From contig JAVBKZ010000022.1 of assembly GCA_031553755.1 (NCBI GenBank), positions 1 through 6,052 of the forward strand: a DNA stretch of 6,052 nt, written 5' to 3'. Each line of letters opens with the position of its first letter. The first letter of the stretch is position 1. Both the position numbers and the translations under genes were made by a program. This document shows, in pieces, positions 1 through 5,116 of the stretch. This DNA is from JAIRVZ01 sp031553755. GTDB lineage: Bacteria > Bacteroidota > Bacteroidia > Bacteroidales > Azobacteroidaceae. The notes below the pieces were generated by a model. It saw only the letters and a program-made list of their open reading frames with translations. It did not search any database and was not told where the DNA came from.

Positions 1-23
1 TCGCCACCTTTCGGTATTCAAAT

Positions 24-43
24 AAAAAAACCTCCTTGCGAGG
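24..43 (-). terminator. Short hairpin with T-run on the minus strand
   Basis: CCTC (31-34) and GAGG (40-43) form a 4-bp GC-rich stem around a 5-base loop. Seven A residues lie at 24-30, so on the minus strand the hairpin is followed by a T run, the form of a small intrinsic terminator. No minus-strand gene is visible immediately upstream on that strand (44-251), so its client is unclear. It might instead be part of the 3' processing region of a plus-strand RNA gene ending at the window edge. The stem is short and the call is weak. Confidence 0.3.
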
Positions 44-135
44 ATTCAATTCAAATTAAATCGCTTACAAATAACCGAATATAAACTTAAATCACAAAGA
101 GGCGGAATAAAGATAGAAATAATTTTTCAAAAAAA

Positions 136-153
136 TCTACAATCTTTTGTAGA
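136..153. repeat. Small inverted repeat in the leader of the first gene
   Basis: TCTACAA (136-142) and TTGTAGA (147-153) are perfect 7-bp arms around the 4-base spacer tctt. The dyad lies about 100 bases upstream of the 252 start codon, in a leader that has no clean TAnnTTTG box. It could be a protein-binding site or an RNA hairpin; nothing in the sequence decides. Confidence 0.4.
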
Positions 154-168
154 AATGTAATTGTACCT

Positions 169-188
169 CGTTTGCATTATTGTAAACG
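169..188. promoter_or_regulatory. Operator-like dyad upstream of the first lipoprotein gene
   Basis: CGTTTGC (169-175) and GTAAACG (182-188) form a 7-bp dyad (one G-T pair) around 6 bases. As DNA this is a near-perfect operator-style half-site pair; as RNA it would be a weak hairpin. The TTTG at 171-174 also resembles a Bacteroidetes -33 element, but no matching -7 box lies 19-21 bases further on. A role in expression of the 252 gene is inferred from position only. Confidence 0.3.
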
Positions 189-251
189 TAATCTGATAGC
201 GGATCCCGAAAAGCTTAGAGAGTAGGGAAAAACACATTAATTTATAAAATC

Positions 252-1862
252 ATGAAAATGAAAAAAATATTTTTATTTATTGGATTAGCAGGACTGCTGC
301 TAAACTCATGTTCTGATGATCTTTCCAATGGAAATATCAAAGAAAAAGACAACCCGGCAAAAACTGTTCCTAATACCCAAGAGCAATATTTGGTAAATTT
401 TGCGGGTATTTTATCAAAAGCAACATACGAAAGAAAAGATGTTAGAGAATTCTTGAAATCAGAATCTTTGAAACAATTCGATAAAAATTATGATGTTCTT
501 TATTATTTAGTAAAAGATGAACTGATAGGAGAAAAATCTTTCAGGGATATTTTAATAGATTATTCTTCAAAAGAAATAATTGAAGAAATCGAAGCAAGTG
601 TGCCCTTATTAAATATTTTGATTCCGGAGATCGCAGTTTTTGATATTAATCCTAAAGATTTAGACACAGGAGATAATGAAATCCCCGTAGCTGTATCTCT
701 AAAAACAGAGACTTCACTTTTTTTAGATGGAAAAAAAGAACTTAGCTTGCAAAAAGGAGAAATTCCTGATTTTCACGTATTTGTAATAAATGAAAACAGC
801 CGGGTTATAGCTCCGGAAAATGGGACACAAAGTCTTAGAAGTGCAGGGACTAAGTCTGTTATGTTTAAATCCCCGAACTTTGACGGTAATTCAGACATTC
901 CGGCAGAAACAACAATGAGGGCAAGTACGATGAATTTGAGTGCTGTTGGCCAGAAAGCAATTGAAGCTTATAACTATTTTAACAAAGACGACGGAAGTGT
1001 TTATCAAAAAGCGTTTCAAAGAGATTATATATATTATGGGATAACACCACAAAAGCAATCGGGAAACTTGAACAGGTCTATTTCTGAATATATAAGTTTT
1101 ATAGAAGTAGACCCTCGCGCCTATTTTAAAATTGCAGATCAAATTAATCCAAACGCTCCTAATCCTAGTGATGATCCATATATTTCACAGAGCCAAATCG
1201 TACAAGAAAAAAGAGAAGTCAGTGAAGCGGAACTTTTGGATCGGATGTGGACTAAGGGCGCTTATGACTTTAGGTTTGAAATTATAACATCTACCAACCA
1301 GCATCCCCAGGTTGTGTTTGTACCTTTAAAACCCAATGAAATATGGGACTTTAACATAGATCATACAAGAGTACATCCAACCATGTTCAGACATTCAAAA
1401 AACACATACAAAATTGATCCAAATAAATTTACATCTAAACAAATAAACTTAAGCGCCTATAACATTTCACTGGGTAAATGGCATCTTGCCGAGGAATCAA
1501 TATATAGATATGTAAATATTATAGAAGAAGACGAAAGTGTTGAGACTACGCGAACAATTACTTACGAATCTACACGAGTACACTCAACTAAATTCAATGG
1601 CGATGTTAAGCTCGAAATTGGATTAGGAAACTCAGACAAACTTACCGGAGGGATTTCCGGAGAAGTTACTAATTCAAATACAATAAAGGATTCTAAATCT
1701 GTAGTAATTGTAAGAAAAGAAAAATCGGATGATTTAGGAAGCATAAGGATTTATTATTATGATCCCATTATTGAAAAGATTTCATCATCCATTATTGAAA
1801 AACCGTATTATGTACATTCATATAATACAGGATATGTTACATTTGGAATTGCAGTCAAATAG
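252..1862 (+). CDS. Large surface-type lipoprotein of unknown function (536 aa)
   Basis: I do not recognise a named family. The N-terminus is a lipoprotein signal: Lys-rich start, hydrophobic residues 6-17, and lipobox LLNSC with the lipidated Cys at 20. It is followed by SDD, which matches the acidic export tag described for Bacteroides surface lipoproteins, so outer-surface display is likely. Residues about 45-190 are charged and look helical, then beta-rich, reminiscent of an N-terminal module I associate with Bacteroides hypothetical lipoproteins (memory only). Residues about 330-430 are aromatic-rich (WTKGAYDFRFEI, the DHTRVHP segment near 370). Residues about 431-494 are Ser/Thr-rich with alternating polar and apolar residues around a Gly-rich turn, like a long beta-hairpin. 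IIEK occurs twice near the C-terminus, encoded by a 13-base repeat (1765-1777 and 1789-1801). A second in-frame ATG at 258 could also be the start. No Shine-Dalgarno sequence and no clean -7 box were seen upstream. No cysteine other than the lipobox Cys, and no catalytic motif, was recognised. Confidence 0.9.
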   Translation: MKMKKIFLFIGLAGLLLNSCSDDLSNGNIKEKDNPAKTVPNTQEQYLVNFAGILSKATYERKDVREFLKSESLKQFDKNYDVLYYLVKDELIGEKSFRDILIDYSSKEIIEEIEASVPLLNILIPEIAVFDINPKDLDTGDNEIPVAVSLKTETSLFLDGKKELSLQKGEIPDFHVFVINENSRVIAPENGTQSLRSAGTKSVMFKSPNFDGNSDIPAETTMRASTMNLSAVGQKAIEAYNYFNKDDGSVYQKAFQRDYIYYGITPQKQSGNLNRSISEYISFIEVDPRAYFKIADQINPNAPNPSDDPYISQSQIVQEKREVSEAELLDRMWTKGAYDFRFEIITSTNQHPQVVFVPLKPNEIWDFNIDHTRVHPTMFRHSKNTYKIDPNKFTSKQINLSAYNISLGKWHLAEESIYRYVNIIEEDESVETTRTITYESTRVHSTKFNGDVKLEIGLGNSDKLTGGISGEVTNSNTIKDSKSVVIVRKEKSDDLGSIRIYYYDPIIEKISSSIIEKPYYVHSYNTGYVTFGIAVK

Positions 1863-1881
1863 TATAGATAAAAAAAACAGT

Positions 1882-1889
1882 TATTTTTG
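1882..1889 (+). promoter_or_regulatory. -7 box TATTTTTG upstream of the small lipoprotein
   Basis: TATTTTTG matches the Bacteroidetes -7 consensus TAnnTTTG and lies 27 bases before the ATG at 1917, a normal leader length. No TTTG-like -33 element is seen 19-21 bases upstream, so the small lipoprotein may have its own weak promoter or simply be cotranscribed with the 252 gene, 54 bases away. Confidence 0.35.
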
Positions 1890-1916
1890 CTATTAGAAAT
1901 TAATAAATTATAAATT

Positions 1917-2273
1917 ATGAAAAGAATACTCATGCTTGTTTTGCTATCTGTTTCAATATGCACTTTTTTTTCTTGTGGGGATGATGATTATGATGGCGGC
2001 GAAGCAAAGAGAAATAATCAGGAAAATACACTTAAGTTTAAATTGACTTGCAACACGCAAGATGTCCCTGTTACCCTTTATGGATGGGGTGATTATTTAA
2101 TCATAAAAAATAGTTGGGAAGGGGAATGTGTAACAAAACAATATAAAGTGTTATTTTCAGCCATTTGTAGAGATGAAACAGCATTACTAACAGGTGAAAT
2201 ATATGTGAATGGGAAACTAGTGAATAAGGTGGAAGGTAACTCTTATATTCAATTAGGAGCTAATTTAAAATAA
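1917..2273 (+). CDS. Small surface-type lipoprotein (118 aa)
   Basis: Function unknown. Residues 1-20 are a lipoprotein signal peptide with lipobox FFSC (Cys20). The mature protein begins CGDDDYDGG, an unusually clear acidic export tag for surface display in Bacteroidetes. After a polar linker (to about residue 37), the remaining 80 residues alternate hydrophobic and polar positions and read as one compact beta-sandwich-like domain. It includes a YGWGDYLIIKNSW stretch and two further cysteines near residues 45 and 71 (TCN and GEC contexts) plus a third at about 84 (AICRD), which could form a disulfide after export. It follows the 536-residue lipoprotein by 54 bases in the same direction, so the two may form a pair of surface proteins; that link is only positional. 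Confidence 0.85.
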   Translation: MKRILMLVLLSVSICTFFSCGDDDYDGGEAKRNNQENTLKFKLTCNTQDVPVTLYGWGDYLIIKNSWEGECVTKQYKVLFSAICRDETALLTGEIYVNGKLVNKVEGNSYIQLGANLK

Positions 2274-2302
2274 TAATCATTGGTATCAGGAACAATCATC
2301 CA

Positions 2303-2338
2303 TTCCCTTGCCGTCAGTTTAAACTGACGGCAAGGGAA
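2303..2338. terminator. Perfect 36-bp palindrome, probable transcript-end hairpin
   Basis: The arm ttcccttgccgtcagttt (2303-2320) is followed directly by its exact reverse complement (2321-2338), with no spacer. As RNA this gives a very stable GC-rich stem that must open a few central A-U pairs for a loop. It sits 30 bases after the stop of the small lipoprotein, where a terminator is expected, but downstream bases are AAAAATA rather than a T run, and the minus strand has no proper T run after the stem either. It therefore ends or protects the transcript without canonical intrinsic form, or is a DNA-level dyad. Confidence 0.5.
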
Positions 2339-2391
2339 AAATACCCGTTGACTTAAATTAATTTTTCTACTTAATACAAAGTAAAAAAACA

Positions 2392-2423
2392 TTTTTCACT
2401 TACAATATAAAATTTTATTTTTG
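2392..2423 (+). promoter_or_regulatory. Bacteroidetes-type promoter for the barrel/DUF4249 unit
   Basis: TATTTTTG at 2416-2423 is an exact TAnnTTTG -7 box. A TTTTTC run at about 2392-2397 could serve as a degenerate -33 element at roughly the right spacing (19-20 bases). Transcription would begin near 2430, leaving a leader of about 40 bases before the ATG at 2474. Its position just after the 36-bp palindrome suggests a clean transcription-unit boundary. Confidence 0.5.
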
Positions 2424-2473
2424 CAGTCATTAAAATTAAGAAATGAATTGTATATCAGATTAAACAATCAACT

Positions 2474-3082
2474 ATGATTAAGAACATAAACATCAAATTT
2501 GTAATCTTATTTTTAACCGTTTGCGGGTTATCATTACCTTCTCAAGGTCAAACTAAATCGGGACTTATAATTAGCACTGGTTCTGGTAGTATTAACGTGG
2601 ATATAAATCCATCTTATCTTGGAAATACAACTTTCAGTGAGATCGACTACAAATCAAATTTTTCCGTGGGTTATCGTTTTCGTTTTCATTCTTTAGAAAT
2701 TTCTCCTTTGTTTCTGGATTTGGACGCTAATCTAGGGATGAAATCATGGCAATCTTTATACGGACAGTCACGGATGGAGCCTCCTGCTTATGAAGCTTCT
2801 TCTCAATACTTTTATTTTTCTACAAGCGGAACTGCCAATTATCCAATATATAAAGGATTAAGTATCGGTTTAGGAATTGAACCAACTTACTATTTCAGTC
2901 AAAGTGGAGAAAGTAGTAAAAATGCTTTTGACATACCGGTTGTAGGAAAGATTGCCTATAACTTTAAGATTGTTGAAGTTGGTTTTAATTATAAATACGG
3001 TTTGATGAATGTCATAAAGACAGATCATATTGATTCTGGAAAATTCCGTGACTGGCAATTATCCGTATGGATTCCTTTTTAA
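2474..3082 (+). CDS. Small outer-membrane beta-barrel-like protein (202 aa)
   Basis: The N-terminus is a Sec signal peptide (hydrophobic residues about 9-22) ending in SQGQ, with signal peptidase I cleavage most likely around residues 24-26 and no lipobox. The mature part has repeated alternating aromatic/polar strands (YKSNFSVGYRFRFH, SLEISPLFLDLDANL, YFYFSTSGT, VEVGFNYKYGL) and ends in WQLSVWIPF; a terminal Phe after alternating hydrophobics is the usual outer-membrane barrel assembly signal. About eight strands would fit this length. The DUF4249-like lipoprotein gene starts 13 bases after its stop; DUF4249 genes are commonly found beside outer-membrane proteins. Transported substrate, if any, is not evident; a structural or small-porin role is equally possible. 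Confidence 0.8.
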   Translation: MIKNINIKFVILFLTVCGLSLPSQGQTKSGLIISTGSGSINVDINPSYLGNTTFSEIDYKSNFSVGYRFRFHSLEISPLFLDLDANLGMKSWQSLYGQSRMEPPAYEASSQYFYFSTSGTANYPIYKGLSIGLGIEPTYYFSQSGESSKNAFDIPVVGKIAYNFKIVEVGFNYKYGLMNVIKTDHIDSGKFRDWQLSVWIPF

Positions 3083-3095
3083 ATAATAATCGTAA

Positions 3096-3611
3096 ATGAA
3101 ATGTAGGTTTATTGGCTATTTTCTGTCCCTGTTTCTTGTTTCTTGCGCGGTTGATTACGATATAAATCCTTCTTTTACGGATGAACCCGATCGTATAATT
3201 ATCAATGGATATTTGAATCCTGAAAGACAGATCCGCATTCAACTATGTGAGTTGAAAAAGGCCGGAAACAAGTATTTGGTCAAAGGGTTAATCGGTTCTC
3301 ACGTTGTTCTAAAAGAGAATGGAATAATATTGTTTGATAACATTTGGCCGGATTCTATTTTTACAATCGAACATCATCCTCAGGCAAAGGCGTCTTATTC
3401 CATAGAAGTATCTCATGACAATTTGCAAACAGTGAACGCGCAAACCTACATTCCGGAAGCGATACATTGCATTCCTGGATTTTCTCACAGAGGTCCATAT
3501 TGGGATCATTCCTCTGTTCGGCGTAGCGTCTTTCGCTACGTCGAGATGGAAGCAAAGCTCTGCTTTGCAAAAAAAAACTATTCACCAAATAAATTAGGAA
3601 ACAATTTGTAG
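3096..3611 (+). pseudogene. DUF4249-like lipoprotein, 3' half lost to RAYT insertion
   Basis: The start is normal: lipobox LVSC with Cys17, then an acidic AVDYDIN stretch. The following residues (about 26-130) fit the N-terminal part of Bacteroidetes DUF4249 lipoproteins: DRIIINGYLNPERQIRIQL, then a GSHVVLKENG strand, FTIEHHPQAKASYSIEVS, and the QTYIPEAI motif close to residue 125. Family members are about 250-300 residues as I recall. Here native sequence stops near residue 140 (YWDHSS, about 3515) and the frame continues through the left inverted repeat of the RAYT element for about 31 foreign residues to a stop at 3609-3611. No second half is found in any frame after the element (4314-4474), so the gene is cut and its end deleted. 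The truncated product might still be made and lipidated. Function of DUF4249 proteins is not established. Confidence 0.75.
3511..3569. repeat. Left inverted repeat of the RAYT element (REP-like)
   Basis: Two hairpins are visible. CGTAGCG-tcttt-CGCTACG (3522-3540) has a 7-bp stem, and GCAAAGC-tct-GCTTTGC (3552-3568) another 7-bp stem. The whole block matches the reverse complement of 4264-4313 with few mismatches apart from an 8-base segment (gtagcgtc, about 3523-3530) present only here; that segment is what creates the first hairpin. Such stem pairs next to a RAYT are its presumed single-strand recognition sites. Confidence 0.8.
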
Positions 3612-3634
3612 AGGTTTAATTTTTCATATATTTG
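3605..3634 (+). promoter_or_regulatory. Promoter of the RAYT transposase
   Basis: TTTG at 3605-3608 (-33) and TATATTTG at 3627-3634 (exact TAnnTTTG -7) are separated by 18 bases, the best promoter match in the window. Transcription should begin near 3641, giving a leader of about 30 bases to the ATG at 3673. The -33 overlaps the last codons of the truncated DUF4249 frame, so the element carries its own promoter and does not depend on readthrough. Confidence 0.65.
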
Positions 3635-3646
3635 TCAATGACAAAT
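3630..3646. promoter_or_regulatory. Perfect dyad over the RAYT -7 box and start point
   Basis: ATTTGTCA-a-TGACAAAT (3630-3646) is a perfect 8-bp inverted repeat with a 1-base centre. It overlaps the last five bases of the -7 box and the predicted transcription start. A protein bound here would block the promoter, so an operator for repression (by the element's own product or a host protein) is a natural reading, but no regulator is identified. Confidence 0.45.
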
Positions 3647-3672
3647 TTTAATCAAAATTAAAAATCCAAGAC

Positions 3673-4257
3673 ATGAGTACAGGTTATCAGATTAGTGAAC
3701 AAGATGAATTGCATTATTTGACATTCCAGATTGTAAAATGGGTTGATATTTTTACACGACAAATTTATCGTGATATTATCATTGACAGTTTTCGTTTTTG
3801 TCAAAAAAACAAAGGATTAGAGATTTATGCTTATGTTCTGATGAGCAATCATATCCACTTGTTAATTCGCAGCAATAGTGGCAATTTAAGTAATACTATC
3901 AAAGAAATAAAAAGTTTTACAGCTAAAAAGATTTTGGAGTCAATAAATGGCGAACAGGAAAGTCGCAGGGATTGGATGCTTGATATTTTTGAGTTTTCGG
4001 CAAAGCAGCACAAGCGGAATGAAAAATACCAGATATGGACACATGAAAATCATGCAGAAATTATTTATAGTAATCAATTTATGGAACAAAAAATTAATTA
4101 TATCCATCAAAATCCGGTTCGTTCAGGAATTGTATCTCAAGCAGAGGATTATTTATATTCAAGCGCCAGGAATTATGCGGGATTGGAGGGTTTGATTGAA
4201 ATAATCGATATTTATATGCCAATGGAAAAAATTCCATTAATGAGGACAGTTCGATAA
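3673..4257 (+). CDS. RAYT-family Y1 transposase (IS200-like, HUH) (194 aa)
   Basis: Single-strand DNA nickase/transposase of the Y1_Tnp superfamily. The HUH metal-binding motif is HIH at residues 60-62 within YVLMSNHIHLLIR, a highly typical context. The candidate nucleophile is Tyr143 in NYIHQNPVRSGIV, the conserved alpha-helix that carries the catalytic tyrosine in this family, followed by the YLYSSARNYAG signature (160-170) typical of Bacteroidetes RAYTs. Length is normal and no frameshift or stop interrupts it, so the enzyme looks intact. It would cleave at the flanking REP-like hairpins. It has its own promoter (3605-3634) and starts at the first ATG after it; there is no Shine-Dalgarno sequence. 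The gene lies wholly inside the inverted repeats. Recognition of the family is confident; current activity is inferred from intact motifs and from the intragenic location. Confidence 0.93.
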   Translation: MSTGYQISEQDELHYLTFQIVKWVDIFTRQIYRDIIIDSFRFCQKNKGLEIYAYVLMSNHIHLLIRSNSGNLSNTIKEIKSFTAKKILESINGEQESRRDWMLDIFEFSAKQHKRNEKYQIWTHENHAEIIYSNQFMEQKINYIHQNPVRSGIVSQAEDYLYSSARNYAGLEGLIEIIDIYMPMEKIPLMRTVR

Positions 4258-4263
4258 TATGCA

Positions 4264-4313
4264 TGCAAAGCAGAGCTTTGCTTCCAACCCGACGTAGCGA
4301 AAGCCGAACGCAG
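4264..4313. repeat. Right inverted repeat of the RAYT element (REP-like)
   Basis: Reverse complement of the left repeat: GCAAAGC-aga-GCTTTGC hairpin (4266-4282) followed by a cgacgtagcgaaagccgaacg block (about 4290-4310) matching 3516-3543. It begins only a few bases after the transposase stop codon. It lacks the 8-base segment seen in the left copy, so the CGTAGCG hairpin cannot form here and the two ends are structurally unequal. Confidence 0.8.
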
Positions 4314-4363
4314 GGTAAAGTATTAAATATGATGAAAATATAAAATTGGAATTACTAAATAAT

Positions 4364-4432
4364 TGGCAAAATTAATTTATATGCAAGGCAGCTTTTCATC
4401 AAGCTGTCTTGTATAAATTAATACAATTGCCA
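4364..4432 (+). terminator. Long imperfect stem-loop, terminator-like
   Basis: Nested arms: TGGCAA/TTGCCA (4364-4369 with 4427-4432), ATTAATTTATA/TATAAATTAAT (4371-4381 with 4412-4422), and CAAGGCAGCTT/AAGCTGTCTTG (4384-4394 with 4401-4411, one G-U), with the loop TTCATC. The inner part with its AT-rich flanks resembles an intrinsic terminator, but there is no clear T run. It may be the original terminator of the disrupted barrel/DUF4249 unit. It lies within the 217-base stretch between the transposase and the next lipoprotein, where I found no reading frame that continues the DUF4249 gene. Confidence 0.45.
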
Positions 4433-4474
4433 GAGCCCGAATACACTAAATTTATTCTTAAAAAATAACAAATC

Positions 4475-5029
4475 ATGTACATAAAAATATTTTTGACTTG
4501 TATTGTTTCTTTGGTACTTTTTTCATGTGACGGAGATGTCGGAAAACATCCCTCTCCTGATATCTATTATATAGTAGTAGAAGGTGCTGAAAGCAGCAAT
4601 GTAACAATAACTTATACTGCTGCGATTCCCAAAAATACAGATATGGATGGAAGGTCTGAGTCAAATAAATACATCACAGAAACAGTAAAATTACCTTTTC
4701 GTAAAATGGAGAATTTTTGGAGAAATGATAAAAATATTCCTAAACCATCTGTTTATTTGACGAATACCACATCAAAAGATTTAACACTTTTAATTGGCTA
4801 TTTATCAGATACGTTGATGACGTTAAGTGATGGAATGGAATACCACATATCTCCTATTGTAAGCTATCGTTTTTTTGATATTCAAAATGTAGAAAATAAT
4901 TACAAAAAGGTAACAACAGACAGCCTGTTTCGCATGCTTCTTGACGTCAATTATGAAGGAATAAAAACAGTCAAACCTAATGAAAGTGTAGATATGGAAC
5001 TTTATAACATGGATCAAATCTACAAATAA
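4475..5029 (+). CDS. Lipoprotein of unknown function (184 aa)
   Basis: Not recognised. The signal peptide ends in lipobox LFSC (Cys18), followed by DGDVG, a weaker acidic tag than in the 1917 lipoprotein. The mature protein is soluble-looking, with a beta-rich first half (IYYIVVEGAESSNVTITYTAAIP, residues about 30-53), a polar middle with KYITETVKLPFRKMENFW, a SVYLTNTTSKDLTLLIGYLSDT segment (residues about 93-114), and a final segment ending in SVDMELYNMDQIYK. The first half reads like an immunoglobulin-type or MmpS-like small domain, an impression only. A near -7 box (TAAATTTA, 4447-4454) precedes the ATG by about 20 bases, but no -33 is clear. Its transcript should end at the terminator at 5045-5083. 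No sequence resemblance to the missing DUF4249 half is evident. Confidence 0.83.
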   Translation: MYIKIFLTCIVSLVLFSCDGDVGKHPSPDIYYIVVEGAESSNVTITYTAAIPKNTDMDGRSESNKYITETVKLPFRKMENFWRNDKNIPKPSVYLTNTTSKDLTLLIGYLSDTLMTLSDGMEYHISPIVSYRFFDIQNVENNYKKVTTDSLFRMLLDVNYEGIKTVKPNESVDMELYNMDQIYK

Positions 5030-5044
5030 GACTATTTTTCATAC

Positions 5045-5083
5045 AAAAGTATGGCTCTATTGTCAAAAATAGCCATACTTTTT
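5045..5083. terminator. Intrinsic terminator after the 184-aa lipoprotein
   Basis: AAAAGTATGGCT (5045-5056) and AGCCATACTTTT (5071-5082) are perfect 12-bp arms around a 14-base loop, with T-rich sequence at the end (5079-5083). It starts 16 bases after the lipoprotein stop. Because the arms carry A runs on the left and T runs on the right, it can work in both directions. It separates the 4475 gene from the clostripain-like gene, which therefore needs its own promoter in the following 30 bases, though none is obvious. Confidence 0.75.
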
Positions 5084-5116
5084 ACAGGTTTTTGATATAA
5101 TTTGATATTTTTTCTC

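Larger units (their letters stand above)
3511..4313 (+). mobile_element. RAYT (REP-associated Y1 transposase) element
   Basis: A unit of about 800 bp consisting of a Y1/HUH transposase gene flanked by imperfect inverted repeats that contain small palindromes, the classic RAYT/REP arrangement. The outer limits come from where left and right repeats stop matching; exact ends are uncertain by a few bases. No target-site duplication is apparent, as expected for IS200/IS605-type single-strand chemistry. It lies within the DUF4249-like gene in the same orientation. RAYTs are usually regarded as domesticated and intergenic, so an intragenic copy implies real movement or recombination at this locus. 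Confidence 0.8.

Noticed and set aside
164..203. A -33/-7 promoter for the first gene around TTTG 171-174
   Set aside because: No TAnnTTTG-like box lies at 19-21 bases downstream; the candidates at 189 and 197 have wrong spacing and poor matches.
891..1142. Minus-strand 83-residue frame within the 536-aa lipoprotein gene
   Set aside because: Low-complexity shadow of the real plus-strand gene, with no start context and no recognisable motif. The same holds for the minus-strand frames at 1562-1744, 2870-3058, 3012-3242, 3309-3509, 3361-3588, 4473-4664, 4823-5017 and 5032-5256.
3947..4195. Plus-strand 82-residue frame inside the RAYT transposase gene
   Set aside because: It is a second frame of a gene whose HUH and Tyr motifs are in the other frame; no independent signal supports it.
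3511..4313. CRISPR-like or toxin-antitoxin reading of the repeated palindromes
   Set aside because: There are only two repeat copies, in inverted rather than direct orientation, flanking a Y1 transposase; RAYT/REP explains them fully.
4475..5029. The 184-aa protein as the displaced second half of the DUF4249 gene
   Set aside because: It has its own complete signal peptide and lipobox, and its mature sequence shows no DUF4249 features.
5102..5116. TTG start for the clostripain-like gene
   Set aside because: It would add only five residues before a signal peptide that already starts well with MKRQ at 5117; ATG is preferred.
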